Below, piece by piece: positions 51,315-60,892 of a DNA stretch of 64,000 nucleotides. The translations under genes were made by a program, and so were the position numbers. The DNA is from Rhodanobacter sp. C05 (GTDB taxonomy: Bacteria; Pseudomonadota; Gammaproteobacteria; Xanthomonadales; Rhodanobacteraceae). The notes beneath the pieces are model-generated. The model searched no databases. It saw nothing but the letters and a program-made list of their open reading frames with translations, and was not told the DNA's origin. The number at the start of each line of letters is the position of its first letter. Positions within the stretch are counted from its first letter, which is position 1. The DNA is taken from positions 124,001-188,000 of the forward strand of contig NZ_MUNQ01000010.1 of the NCBI RefSeq assembly GCF_002001165.1. The letters are read 5' to 3'.

Positions 51315-52892
51315 TTACGGTTTGAGTGCGATGCCGGCACTCTCCAGCAGTTCCTTGAGTTCGGTCAGTTGTGTTTCGTACTGCTTCCAGCGTTGGACCG
51401 CGCTGCGGTAGATCGGCTCACGCACCTGCACGGCGCTGGCCGTGGTGGCCGGTGCCTGATTGTTCTCGAAATGCAGGCAGGCGTCATTCCACGGCAAGCC
51501 GCAGAACTCCAGCAACTCCCGCGACTTGGCCTCCTGTGTATCCACCAGCGTTTCGTAGTCCATTTCCAGGACGCGCCCAGGAAACGCCTGTTTCCAGTGC
51601 GCCATCAGGCGATCGAACAAGATGTAGTACCTGCCGGTGTCGAGCAGGTCGTACGAATAGTCGTGGTACGGTGATGCTGACGCGAAGAGCTGGCGGAAAT
51701 TGCTGAGACAGGTGTCCATTGGATCGCGCCGCAGGCAGATGATCTTGGCATTGGGCAGCGCGTTCGCGATTGCACCGGCATACAGAAAATTGTGCGGCAA
51801 CTTGTCGATGAAGCGCGGCTTGTGACCGGTATCGGGGCGGGTGCTGGCCAGATAGGCGTTGCCCAGTTGTTGCCAATCGACTTCACGCGAACGTTCGATG
51901 GTGTCCATGTCGAGCAGTTGAGGCGTGCGGCTGCCGGAAGCGCGTTTTAACGCGATCCCGAAGTTCTGCAATTCGCCGGCTGCATGCACGTCCGGGTGAC
52001 TGGAGAGGATGCGTTCAACCAGGGTGGTGCCCGAGCGCGGCATGCCGATCACGAAGATCGGCTCATCGCTTGAACAGCCAGCGCCGACGGGTTGTGGTTC
52101 GGGCGATGCCTGGATCAACTTCTCAAACAGGACTTCATCTTGCCGCGGTGAATAGTGGCGCATGCCGCCGGCGGCCACCTTGCCGGCGACGAGGTACTCG
52201 AATGCTCTGGGGTAGTCGCCCAGATCCTCGTACTCCTTGGCCAGCGCCAGCTGCAGGTTCATCTGTGCCGTTGGGTTGTCCGTGCTTTTCGGTAACAACG
52301 AGTGCAGGCGCTCCAGATGATTGTTGGTCGCGCTCTGCTTGCGCAGTTGCGACAAAGCCAGGTGCACGCCCCAATGATCTGGCGCCAGTCGGAGGCAGGA
52401 CTCGAGTTCGCGCTCGGCGTCATCCAGTCGGCCGAGGAATACCAGCGATTTGGCGAAGTTGTAACGGTAGTTGGGATGTTGCGGTGCCAGCGTGACAGCA
52501 CGCTCATACAGCGCGGTTGCACGTTCGTGGGCATTGGCGCGCGTGAAAATGACACCAAGCGTGTCGAGCGCGTGCGCATCCAGGGGCAGCAAGGTGAGAG
52601 CCCGATCCGCGATGGTCATGGCATCGGCTGAAAGATTGACCATGGACAGCGCCTTGGCGAATTGCGTCGCATAGTCGGCACGTAGCGGATACAGCTGAGC
52701 AGCTCGCTGCAAGTACTGCAGCGCCTGCGACATCTGCTGCAGTTCCAGTGCCGACAGTCCCGCGAGGTAGTGCAGTTCGGCATGGTTCGGTGCCTGCGGC
52801 AATAGTTGCATCGACAGTTCCAGTGCCTGTCGCCAGTTCCTCTGGTTGTAGGCAGAGGTGGCTTGGGCGTAAAGCTTGGCGGGATCAGTCAT
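51315..52892 (-). CDS. TPR-containing sulfotransferase
   Basis: The 525-residue protein has about eight tetratricopeptide repeats (5-260; for example HAELHYLAGLSALELQQMSQALQYLQRA) followed by a sulfotransferase domain (from about 270). IFVIGMPRSGTTLVERILSSHP is the 5'-phosphosulfate loop, and LRRDPMDTCLSNFRQLF matches the 3'-phosphate loop binding PAPS. The combination is widespread in proteobacteria; some members resemble tyrosylprotein sulfotransferases, but the acceptor is unknown. No secretion signal. Convergent with ctaB. A PAPS-producing gene is not in the window. Confidence 0.9.
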   Translation of the reverse strand: MTDPAKLYAQATSAYNQRNWRQALELSMQLLPQAPNHAELHYLAGLSALELQQMSQALQYLQRAAQLYPLRADYATQFAKALSMVNLSADAMTIADRALTLLPLDAHALDTLGVIFTRANAHERATALYERAVTLAPQHPNYRYNFAKSLVFLGRLDDAERELESCLRLAPDHWGVHLALSQLRKQSATNNHLERLHSLLPKSTDNPTAQMNLQLALAKEYEDLGDYPRAFEYLVAGKVAAGGMRHYSPRQDEVLFEKLIQASPEPQPVGAGCSSDEPIFVIGMPRSGTTLVERILSSHPDVHAAGELQNFGIALKRASGSRTPQLLDMDTIERSREVDWQQLGNAYLASTRPDTGHKPRFIDKLPHNFLYAGAIANALPNAKIICLRRDPMDTCLSNFRQLFASASPYHDYSYDLLDTGRYYILFDRLMAHWKQAFPGRVLEMDYETLVDTQEAKSRELLEFCGLPWNDACLHFENNQAPATTASAVQVREPIYRSAVQRWKQYETQLTELKELLESAGIALKP

Positions 52893-53108
52893 GGGGTTCC
52901 GGATCGATGCAGGCGGATGGTCGATGATCATGCGGCGTGCCGGCATTGTATGTATTACGTGTCATTGCGCGTGCTGCCCGGAATCCGTCGGTCCGGATGC
53001 GATTGATGGGTTGACACTTGCGCAGCGCAGCACGACAATGCGCGCGCCTCCCGGCGCACTGCATCGGCTGGCTCCCAGTCCTGACAAACCAAGGCATATG
53101 GACGTTTA

Positions 53109-53268
53109 CCCTAGTCGCAACGTCGACATCCGCGAGCATCGGATGCCGGCATTGCATAACAAGCTGATTGTCTGCGGCGACCGCCTGCGGTCGGCTGGCG
53201 CTTTCCTCGACTAGGGAAGACCGGCCCACCTCTACGGTGCCGTAGGCGCCGTAACGAGGAGATGGGCT
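53109..53268 (+). promoter_or_regulatory. Structured leader upstream of the mgtA region
   Basis: The 376 bases between the sulfotransferase and the next small gene contain nested inverted repeats. CCCTAGTCG (53109-53117) pairs perfectly with CGACTAGGG (53208-53216) and encloses smaller hairpins, including CGACCGC/GCGGTCG near 53179-53194. GCCCA (53224-53228) then pairs with TGGGC (53263-53267), enclosing CTACGG/CCGTAG (53232-53245) and the ribosome-binding site GAGGAG (53256-53261). Folding would control access to that site. This arrangement upstream of a magnesium transporter gene suggests a cis-acting switch, but no known class could be matched. Confidence 0.5.
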
Positions 53269-53508
53269 ATGAAGCTCCTTCGCGATTTCGTTTTGCTGCG
53301 CACGGTGCGCCGGCTGCTGGCTGGTCGTCGTGACTCTGTGCGCGCCGGTTACACCGTCACCGTACCTGCCCCGCTGGCAAAGCCGGCCGGCAGCAATGTG
53401 ATCGAATTGCACCGCCGGGCTGCTTCGCCCGTCAGCGGGCCTTCAATGCAGGTCCACGGCGATGCGCTGCCATCGTCCGTACATCTCGCTCTGGTATCCA
53501 GTCGCTGA
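53269..53508 (+). CDS. Small basic protein, possible leader ORF of mgtA
   Basis: A 79-residue frame starting MKLLRDFVLLRTVRRLLAG with a strong ribosome-binding site GAGGAG seven bases upstream. The first half is strongly basic and amphipathic; the second has no recognised feature. It ends 156 bases before the Mg2+ ATPase start. Either a short regulatory leader peptide (as known for mgtA in enterics, though of different sequence) or a small protein of unknown role. Family not recognised. Confidence 0.45.
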   Translation: MKLLRDFVLLRTVRRLLAGRRDSVRAGYTVTVPAPLAKPAGSNVIELHRRAASPVSGPSMQVHGDALPSSVHLALVSSR

Positions 53509-53664
53509 TGGTCGCCATGACGTCATGCAAGGGATGGCCTCCGCCAGCGGCGGTGCCATTCCGGCCGCGTGGGCGGCCATGCGCACCGACGGTGGCGCAG
53601 TTGGCGGATTGATTCCGCAGACTCGCACCGGCGGCAGGCATCAGCGAATTCACGGAAGCGGGTC

Positions 53665-56310
53665 ATGAACAAGCAATCCAATCAGACTGCCGCGGGCAAG
53701 GTGGCGGGCAAGACGGCGGCCGTGCATGCGGTGGTGGCGCAGGAAGCCTTCCGCGCGAACGACGAACTGTTGGCGGCGCTGGAAACCACGCCGGCTGGCC
53801 TCGATGAGGAACAGATCGAGGCGCGGCTGCATCGCGACGGCATCAACGAGGTATCGCACGAGAAGCCGCCGCACTGGTCGCTGCAGTTGCTGCGTGCGTT
53901 CAAGAACCCGTTCATCATCGTGCTGCTGGTGCTGGCGGTTGTACAGATATTCGCCACGCCGGACGACATGTCCGGGCCGATCATCATTGCGGTGATGGTG
54001 GCGATCAGCGTGTTGCTGAACTTCACCCAGGAATTCCGTTCGTCGCGCGCGGCCGAGAATCTCAAGGCGATGGTGCGCAATACCGCCACGGTCACGCGCA
54101 AGGCGTCCGATGGCCACAGCGAGCAGATCGAGGTGCCGGTGGTCGAGCTGGTCGCCGGTGACATCGTGCACCTCGGCGCCGGCGACATGGTGCCCGGCGA
54201 CCTGCGCCTGCTCAGCGCGAAGGACCTGTTCATCAGCCAGGCGATCCTTACCGGCGAGTCGCTGCCGGTGGAGAAGTCCGCGCCGGCGCGCATGAGCGGC
54301 CCGCAGCATTACGACAACGCGCTGGAGCTGCCCACGGTCTGCTACATGGGCACCAACGTGATCAGCGGTACCGCCACGGCCGTGGTGGTGGCGACCGGTG
54401 CGCGCAGCTATCTCGGCTCACTGGCGCACAGCATGTCCGGTCAGCGGGTGCAGACCAGTTTCGACCGCGGCGTGAAAAGTGTCAGCTGGCTGCTGATCCG
54501 CTTCATGGCGGTGATGGTGCCGGTGGTGTTCCTGATCAACGGGCTGGACAAGCACAACTGGACCGAGGCTTTCCTGTTCGCGCTGTCTGTCGCGGTCGGC
54601 CTGACCCCGGAAATGCTGCCGCTGATCGTCACGGCCAACCTCTCCAAGGGTGCACTGGCGATGTCCCGGCGCAAGGTGGTGGTGAAGCGGCTCAACGCGA
54701 TCCAGAATTTCGGCGCGATGGATGTGCTGTGCACCGACAAGACCGGCACACTGACGCTGGACAAGATCGTGCTGGAGCGCCATCTCGACCTGGACGGCGA
54801 GGAGTCCGACGAGGCGCTGGAATTCGGCTACCTCAACAGCCGCTTCCAGACCGGCCTGAAGAACCTGATGGACAAGGCGGTGCTGGAACATCGGGATCTG
54901 GAGGCGGCGGCGATGCGCTACCGGGTGATTGACGAGATCCCGTTCGATTTCCAACGCCGGCGCATGTCGGTGGTGGTGGCGAAGGATGATGGCGAGCACT
55001 TGCTGATCTGCAAGGGCGCGGTCGAGGAGATGCTGTCGATCTGCGCGTATGCCAGGGTCGGTGACGTCACCGAACCGATGACCGATGAGCGCCGGCGCGA
55101 CATCAAGGAGATGACGCACAAGCTCAACGAGGATGGTCTGCGTGTGCTGGTGGTCGCGGTGCAGCGCGAGCCGAGCCACGACCGGCCCTATAGCGTGGCC
55201 GATGAAAGCGACCTGATTGCGGTCGGTTGCCTGGCGTTCCTCGATCCGCCGAAGGATTCGGCCGCCACGGCCATTCGCGCGCTGCACCAGCATGGCGTCG
55301 AGGTGAAGGTGATCACCGGCGACAACGAGGCGGTGACGCGCAAGATCTGCCGCGAGGTTGGACTGGACGTGGCGCACTCGGCCCAGGGCAAGCAGATCGA
55401 GTTGCTCGACGATGCCGCGCTGGATGAGCTGGTGGCGCGCACCACCGTGTTCGCCAAGATGTCGCCCTTGCAGAAGGCACGCGTAGTGCGCTCGCTGCAG
55501 CGGCAGGGCCATACCGTGGGTTTCCTCGGCGATGGCATCAACGATGCGCCGGCGTTGCACGATGCCGATGTCGGCATCTCGGTGGATACCGCGACCGACA
55601 TCGCCAAAGAGTCGGCCGACATCATCCTGCTCGAGAAGAACCTGATGGTGCTGGAGGAGGGCGTGCTGGAAGGGCGCGTCACCTTCGGCAACATCATGAA
55701 GTACATCAAGATGACCGCCAGCTCGAACTTCGGCAACGTGCTCAGCATGCTGATCGCGAGTGCGTTCCTGCCGTTCCTGCCGATGCTGCCGCTGCAGATC
55801 CTCGTGTTGAACCTGCTGTACGACATCTCGCAGCTGTCGATCCCGTTCGACCGCATGGACGAGGACTACCTGCGCAAGCCGCGCAAGTGGGATGCCGGCG
55901 ACATCGGTCGCTTCATGGTGTGGGTGGGGCCGGCCAGTTCGGTGTTCGACATGACCACCTTCCTGCTGCTGTGGTACGTGTTCGGTGCCAACTCGGCCGC
56001 GCACCAGTCGCTGTTCCAGTCCGGCTGGTTCATCGAGAGCCTGCTGACGCAGACGCTGGTGGTGCACATGATCCGCACGCGCAAGATTCCGTTCCTGCAA
56101 AGCAGTGCCGCGGCGCCGGTGCTTGGACTGACCACGGCGATCATCGTGATCGGCATGCTGCTGCCGTACACCGCGATCGGCGCGAAGATCGGCATGATGG
56201 AAATGCCGCCGGTGTATTTCGCGTGGCTGGCATTGACCGTGGTGGCGTATTGCGCGCTGACCCAGCTGGTGAAGGTGGTCTACACGCGCCGTTATGGACG
56301 CTGGCTCTGA
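53665..56310 (+). CDS. mgtA: Magnesium-translocating P-type ATPase
   Basis: P3B-type ATPase importing Mg2+ into the cytoplasm. Motifs are complete: ILTGESLPVEK (actuator), VLCTDKTGTLTLDKIVLE with the phosphorylated Asp358, ICKGAVEEMLSIC (nucleotide binding), KVITGDNEAVTRKICRE and GFLGDGINDAPALHDADVGISVD. Ten membrane helices are expected, with the last six after residue 660; MTASSNFGNVLSMLIASAFLPFLPMLPLQILVLNLLYD fits the MgtA/MgtB type. The start at 53665 (MNKQSNQ) gives 881 residues; 32 extra upstream codons lack family character. The regulation probably works through the structured leader 5' of the small ORF. Confidence 0.95.
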   Translation: MNKQSNQTAAGKVAGKTAAVHAVVAQEAFRANDELLAALETTPAGLDEEQIEARLHRDGINEVSHEKPPHWSLQLLRAFKNPFIIVLLVLAVVQIFATPDDMSGPIIIAVMVAISVLLNFTQEFRSSRAAENLKAMVRNTATVTRKASDGHSEQIEVPVVELVAGDIVHLGAGDMVPGDLRLLSAKDLFISQAILTGESLPVEKSAPARMSGPQHYDNALELPTVCYMGTNVISGTATAVVVATGARSYLGSLAHSMSGQRVQTSFDRGVKSVSWLLIRFMAVMVPVVFLINGLDKHNWTEAFLFALSVAVGLTPEMLPLIVTANLSKGALAMSRRKVVVKRLNAIQNFGAMDVLCTDKTGTLTLDKIVLERHLDLDGEESDEALEFGYLNSRFQTGLKNLMDKAVLEHRDLEAAAMRYRVIDEIPFDFQRRRMSVVVAKDDGEHLLICKGAVEEMLSICAYARVGDVTEPMTDERRRDIKEMTHKLNEDGLRVLVVAVQREPSHDRPYSVADESDLIAVGCLAFLDPPKDSAATAIRALHQHGVEVKVITGDNEAVTRKICREVGLDVAHSAQGKQIELLDDAALDELVARTTVFAKMSPLQKARVVRSLQRQGHTVGFLGDGINDAPALHDADVGISVDTATDIAKESADIILLEKNLMVLEEGVLEGRVTFGNIMKYIKMTASSNFGNVLSMLIASAFLPFLPMLPLQILVLNLLYDISQLSIPFDRMDEDYLRKPRKWDAGDIGRFMVWVGPASSVFDMTTFLLLWYVFGANSAAHQSLFQSGWFIESLLTQTLVVHMIRTRKIPFLQSSAAAPVLGLTTAIIVIGMLLPYTAIGAKIGMMEMPPVYFAWLALTVVAYCALTQLVKVVYTRRYGRWL

Positions 56311-56534
56311 CTTTCTGGCCTTCTCCACGAAGGACAAGTGCGCCGGCCTGCTGCAGGAATGGCCGGTGCACGAAGCCGAATATCGGCGTGGCGTAACACT
56401 TTTGTCATCGATATCCAGCAAACAGGAGAACCCTGATCTTGCACAGTAGTCGTTCAACCGATCAACCACCCCCAAGCCGGCCGTCTCGACGCCGCACCGC
56501 GCGCACTTCGTCGTGAAGTGAGTCCCGGACGCGG

Positions 56535-56637
56535 GGGCCGTTGACGGCCCAACCGCGGTTCAGGATGCGCCTGCCGTTCGTCTGCGAACGGCCTGCCTTT
56601 CCCTCGCCGTATGTACTGCCTGCCGGTCGCATGACCG
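56535..56637 (+). promoter_or_regulatory. Three successive hairpins in the RND operon leader
   Basis: In the 367 bases between mgtA and the efflux adaptor gene, three perfect short hairpins follow one another: GGGCCGT/ACGGCCC (56535-56550), CCGTTCG/CGAACGG (56574-56591) and CGGTC/GACCG (56624-56637). The last ends 40 bases before the start codon. They may form a regulated leader or simply reflect GC-rich sequence. No promoter could be identified with confidence in the rest of the gap. Confidence 0.35.
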
Positions 56638-56677
56638 CCACGGGCTCGTTCGCGCCTTCATGTCGAAGGGGAAGCTC

Positions 56678-57802
56678 ATGTCGTTCCGTTGCATTCAACA
56701 TCTGTCACGCCTGCCTGCTGCCATCGTGCTGGCATTGTCGCTCGCTGCCTGTTCGCATCAGACAGGCGAGGCACCACCGGCTCCGGCCGTCATCGCCGAT
56801 CACGGCTTGTTGCGCATACCCGAGAAATCGCCGCTGCGCTTGCAACTGGTGGTGCAGCCCGTCGAGATGCGCGATGTGCCGCATGCGGTGGTGTTCCCCG
56901 CGACCGTCGAGGCTGATCCGGCACGCACGGCCAACGTGCTGCCTGCACTGACCGGCAAGGTTGTCCAGCTGAAGGTTGGACTCGGTGATCACGTCACTCG
57001 TGGCCAGTTGCTGGCGGTGATCGATTCGGGCGATCTGGCGCAAGCCTATGCCGATGCGGACAAGGCTCGCGATGCACTCGACCTGGCGAAAAAGAGCATG
57101 GACCGGGCGCATGGCGTGCAGCAGGCCGGTGGCGTTGCGATGAAGGATCTGGAGGCAGCGCAAAGCAGCTACAACCAGGCGCTGGCCGAGTTCAATCGCG
57201 CGCAGACACGCCTCACGGCGGTGGGCGGTGCCTCAAGTGCGCATGCGGCGCGGGCGATGAATGTCTCCGCGCCGGTCAACGGCTACGTGACCGCGCTGTC
57301 GGTCTCGCCGGGTGAGTTTGTCAATGATGCCACCGCCGCGATGATGACCATCGCCAACCTGGATTCGGTGTGGATCACCGCGAATGTGCCGGAAAGCGAG
57401 GTCGGTCTGGTCGCCAAGGGGCAACCGGTGGATGCCACGCTGTCCGCGTATCCCGATCAGGTATTCCACGGACGGGTCAGTTTCGTCAGCCCGGCGCTGC
57501 AGCCGGATACGCGTCGCGACATGGTGCGCGTCGCCATCGCCAATCCCGATGGGCGACTGAAGCCGAACATGTACGCGAATGCCAGCTTCAATATCCCGCA
57601 GCCGGCGCAGGTGTTCGTGCCGGAGTCGGCGCTGCTGATGAACAACGACAACACCACGGTGTTCGTCGAAGTGTCGCCGTGGACGTTCGAGCGCCGCACG
57701 GTCGAGCTCAGCTACGACGAGACGGTCGGTGCGCGCGTGGTGAAAGGCCTCAAGGCCGGTGATCGCGTGATCGTGAAGGGCGGGGTACTGCTCAATGATT
57801 AA
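56678..57802 (+). CDS. RND efflux periplasmic adaptor lipoprotein (CzcB/CusB-like)
   Basis: Membrane-fusion protein linking the inner-membrane pump to the outer-membrane channel. Lipoprotein signal ending LSLAACS. Barrel-sandwich halves surround an alpha-hairpin: NVLPALTGKVVQLKVGLGDHVTRGQLLAVID, the helices (about 115-175) and NVSAPVNGYVTALSVSPGEFV. The beta-barrel and membrane-proximal domains follow. The ATG at 56678 follows AGGGGAAG at a short spacing; the ATG at 56660 lies upstream of that site. Its last eight bases overlap the pump gene, implying coupled translation. Confidence 0.9.
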   Translation: MSFRCIQHLSRLPAAIVLALSLAACSHQTGEAPPAPAVIADHGLLRIPEKSPLRLQLVVQPVEMRDVPHAVVFPATVEADPARTANVLPALTGKVVQLKVGLGDHVTRGQLLAVIDSGDLAQAYADADKARDALDLAKKSMDRAHGVQQAGGVAMKDLEAAQSSYNQALAEFNRAQTRLTAVGGASSAHAARAMNVSAPVNGYVTALSVSPGEFVNDATAAMMTIANLDSVWITANVPESEVGLVAKGQPVDATLSAYPDQVFHGRVSFVSPALQPDTRRDMVRVAIANPDGRLKPNMYANASFNIPQPAQVFVPESALLMNNDNTTVFVEVSPWTFERRTVELSYDETVGARVVKGLKAGDRVIVKGGVLLND

Positions 57803-60800
57803 CACGATCTTCCATTTCTGTTTCCAGAAACGCATCTTGTTCATCGTCGTGACGATCCTCGTCGCGTGCTTCGGCTATTACTCCTGGACCCAGCTGGCGA
57901 TCGAGGCTTATCCGGAACTGAGCGACGTCACTGCCCAGGTCACCACCCAGGTGCCGGGCCTGGCCGCCGAAGAAATCGAACAGCAGATCACTACGCCACT
58001 GGAGCGCGGTCTTGCCGGCACGCCCGGGCTGGTGAGCATGCGTTCGAGCAGCACGTTCGGCCTGTCATTGATCACGCTGGTGTTCAAGGACGGTGCCGAG
58101 GATTACTGGGAACGCCAGCGCATCATGGAGCGGATCGCCCAGGTCACGCTGCCGCCCGGGATCGCCCCTGGTCTCGATCCTGTGTCCGGGCCGGCCGGCG
58201 AGATTTATCGCTACACGCTGGAATCCGACAGCAAGAATCTGATGCAACTGTCGGAGTTGCAGAACTGGGTGATCGTGCCCGCGCTGGAGCAGGTTCCCGG
58301 TGTCGCCAATGTCGATACCTTCGGCGGCTTCACCAAGGAATTCCAGCTGGAGCTCGACCCGGCGCAGCTGTTGCACTATGGCGTCAGCGTGGGTCAGGTC
58401 AGCAGCGCGATCTCGGCCAATACCGCGAACGCCGGTGGCGGCCGCATTACCCGTGGCGAGCAGTCGTACATCGTGCGCGGCATCGGCATGGTACATACGC
58501 TGAAGGATCTGGGCGACATCGTGGTCACCCAGACCAATGGTGTGCCGGTGTTCGTGCGCGACCTGGGCAAATTGCAGTACGGCCACCAGGTGCGCGAAGG
58601 CATTCTCGGCAAGGACAACAACCCCGACACGATCGAAGGCATCGTCGACCTGCTCAAGTACGAGAATCCGTCGCGCGTGCTCGAAAGCATTCACGCCAAG
58701 GTTGCCGAACTCAACAAACAGTTCGCCGCGCAGGATGTGCGCATCGTGCCGTACATCGATCGCGACGATCTGGTCAACGCGACCAAGGAAAAAGTCTTCC
58801 ACACCGTGATGGAAGGCGTTGGCCTGGTCTGCATCGTGCTGATCCTGTTCCTAGGCAGTCCGCGTTCGGCGCTGGTGGCTGCGGTGGCGATTCCGATGTC
58901 GCTGGTCACGGTGTTCATCCTGATGCAGTTCACCAGGATGCCGGCGAACCTGTTCTCGCTGGGCGCGATCGATTTCGGCGTGATCGTCGACGGCACCATC
59001 GTGGTGATGGAAGCGATCCTGCGCCGGCGCGAGGAGAAACCCGACGAAGTGCTCACCGAAGACGATGTGATGACGGTGACCAGGCATGTCGGCCGCTCGA
59101 TCTTCTTCGCCACGCTGATCATCATCACGGCCTACCTGCCGTTGTTCGCATTCGAGCACGCCGAAGGCAAGCTGTTCCGCCCGATGGCGTTCACCGTGGG
59201 CTATGCCTTGCTGGCCGCGTTGCTGTGCACGGTCACGCTGACGCCCGGGCTGGCCTACATCGCGTTGCGCAAGCCGCGCAAGCTGTTCCACAACAAGCCA
59301 CTGGAGCGGCTGCAGGCGGCTTACCGCATCAGCCTGGGCCGGCTGCTGCACAGGTTGCCGGTGGTCTATGTGGTAGCGGGTGTGGCGCTGGTCAGTGTGC
59401 TGGTGCTTGGCGTGACGATCGGACGTGAGTTCCTGCCCGATCTGGATGAAGGTTCGCTGTGGGTGCAAGTGCAGTTGCCGACCGGCCTGTCGCTGGACAA
59501 GGCGAGTGAGATGGCCAGTGAATACCGTCGCGTGGTGGGTGTGTTCCCCGAGGTGTCCTATGTGGTTACCCAGCTCGGTCGCAACGACACCGGCAGTGAT
59601 CCGTGGACACCGTCGCACATCGAATCCGGCGTCGGCCTGAAGTCCTACGGCAACTGGCCGGCAGGCGAGGACAAGGCGGCGTTCGTACGCAAGCTCAACG
59701 CGCGACTGCAGCAGATTCCGGGCATCAGCGCGGGTATCAGTCAGCCGATCGTCGATGGCGAGAACGACATGGTCGGCGGTGCGCACAGCCCGCTCGTACT
59801 GCGCATCTACGGCGATGACTTCAAGGAACTGCGCCGCGTCGGCGGGCAGATCGTCGACGTGCTGCGGGATGTGCGCGGCACGGCGGATGCGTCGATCTTC
59901 CAGGAGCCGCCGATCCCGCAGCTGGCAATCGTGGCGGACCGGGATGCTGCGGCACGCTATGGCATCAACATCGCCGATATCAGCAGCCTGATCCAGACCG
60001 CGATCGGCGGTGCACCGATCACCCAAATCTATGTGGGCTATCGCGTCTACAACGTGACGACGCGTGTGTCGAATGAAGTCGCCAACAACATCGAAGCCAT
60101 CGGCGATCTGCCGCTGACCGCGGCCAATGGTGCGCAGATTCCGCTCAAGCAGGTCGCGCATATCAGCCGCAGGACTGGCGAGAGCACGATCGCGCACGAG
60201 CAGGGTCATCGCCAACTGACGATCCGCATCGACAACCGTGATCGTGCGCTATCGGAATACCTGGCCGACGCGCAACAGCAGATCGACGCCAAGGTGCACT
60301 TCGACAAGCAGGGCTATCGGCTGGAATGGGCCGGTACTTTCGAGAACCAGCAGCGCGCGCAGGCGCGCCTGATCGTGGTGCTCGGCATGGTGCTGGCGAT
60401 CATGGCCGTGCTGCTGTTCGCCGAGTTCGGCAAGCTGCATCAGGCGCTGCTGGTGCTGGCCGTAGTGCCGCTGGCTGCCGTGGGTGGCCTGATTTCGCTG
60501 CATCTGCGCGGTGAGACACTGAACATCGCCACCGCGGTGGGCTTCATTGCCCTGTTCGGCGTGGCGGTGCAGAACGGCATCATCATGGTGTCGAACATCA
60601 ATCGTGTGCGAAAGGAAGGCCTGACGCTGGCGGAAGCGGTACTGGCCGGTGCCACCGAACGCTTCCGCCCGGTACTGATGACAGCCACCGTGGCCAGCGT
60701 GGGCATGCTGCCGGCTGCACTGGCCACCGGCATCGGCACGGACGTGCAGCGTGGCCTGGCCACCGTGGTGGTGGGCGGCCTGCCGATTGCCACCCTGCTT

Positions 60801-60890
60801 ACGCTGTACATCCTGCCCAGCTTCTATTTCGCGATCGAACGCTTCATCGAGAGGCACCGCGGCCATGCGCCGTCGGCGAAGGACATCTGA
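57795..60890 (+). CDS. Heavy-metal RND efflux pump (CzcA/CusA family)
   Basis: Inner-membrane proton-driven pump of the HME-RND family, 1031 residues, 12 transmembrane helices and two large periplasmic loops. The fourth helix has DFGVIVDGTIVVME, giving Asp393, Asp399 and Glu406, the proton-relay spacing of CzcA (402, 408, 415). FLPDLDEGSLWVQVQLPTG is a family marker. Specificity between divalent (Zn/Co/Cd) and monovalent (Cu/Ag) metals is not settled: the methionine cluster of CusA is not obvious, so CzcA-like divalent export is somewhat favoured. Overlaps the adaptor gene by 8 bases and is followed after two bases by the outer-membrane component. Confidence 0.93.
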   Translation: MINTIFHFCFQKRILFIVVTILVACFGYYSWTQLAIEAYPELSDVTAQVTTQVPGLAAEEIEQQITTPLERGLAGTPGLVSMRSSSTFGLSLITLVFKDGAEDYWERQRIMERIAQVTLPPGIAPGLDPVSGPAGEIYRYTLESDSKNLMQLSELQNWVIVPALEQVPGVANVDTFGGFTKEFQLELDPAQLLHYGVSVGQVSSAISANTANAGGGRITRGEQSYIVRGIGMVHTLKDLGDIVVTQTNGVPVFVRDLGKLQYGHQVREGILGKDNNPDTIEGIVDLLKYENPSRVLESIHAKVAELNKQFAAQDVRIVPYIDRDDLVNATKEKVFHTVMEGVGLVCIVLILFLGSPRSALVAAVAIPMSLVTVFILMQFTRMPANLFSLGAIDFGVIVDGTIVVMEAILRRREEKPDEVLTEDDVMTVTRHVGRSIFFATLIIITAYLPLFAFEHAEGKLFRPMAFTVGYALLAALLCTVTLTPGLAYIALRKPRKLFHNKPLERLQAAYRISLGRLLHRLPVVYVVAGVALVSVLVLGVTIGREFLPDLDEGSLWVQVQLPTGLSLDKASEMASEYRRVVGVFPEVSYVVTQLGRNDTGSDPWTPSHIESGVGLKSYGNWPAGEDKAAFVRKLNARLQQIPGISAGISQPIVDGENDMVGGAHSPLVLRIYGDDFKELRRVGGQIVDVLRDVRGTADASIFQEPPIPQLAIVADRDAAARYGINIADISSLIQTAIGGAPITQIYVGYRVYNVTTRVSNEVANNIEAIGDLPLTAANGAQIPLKQVAHISRRTGESTIAHEQGHRQLTIRIDNRDRALSEYLADAQQQIDAKVHFDKQGYRLEWAGTFENQQRAQARLIVVLGMVLAIMAVLLFAEFGKLHQALLVLAVVPLAAVGGLISLHLRGETLNIATAVGFIALFGVAVQNGIIMVSNINRVRKEGLTLAEAVLAGATERFRPVLMTATVASVGMLPAALATGIGTDVQRGLATVVVGGLPIATLLTLYILPSFYFAIERFIERHRGHAPSAKDI

Positions 60891-60892
60891 CC

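Noticed and set aside
53223-53268. Leader stem as an M-box or guanidine-II (mini-ykkC) riboswitch
   Set aside because: The conserved M-box core and the paired ACGR tetraloop hairpins of guanidine-II are not present; only the position next to mgtA is suggestive.
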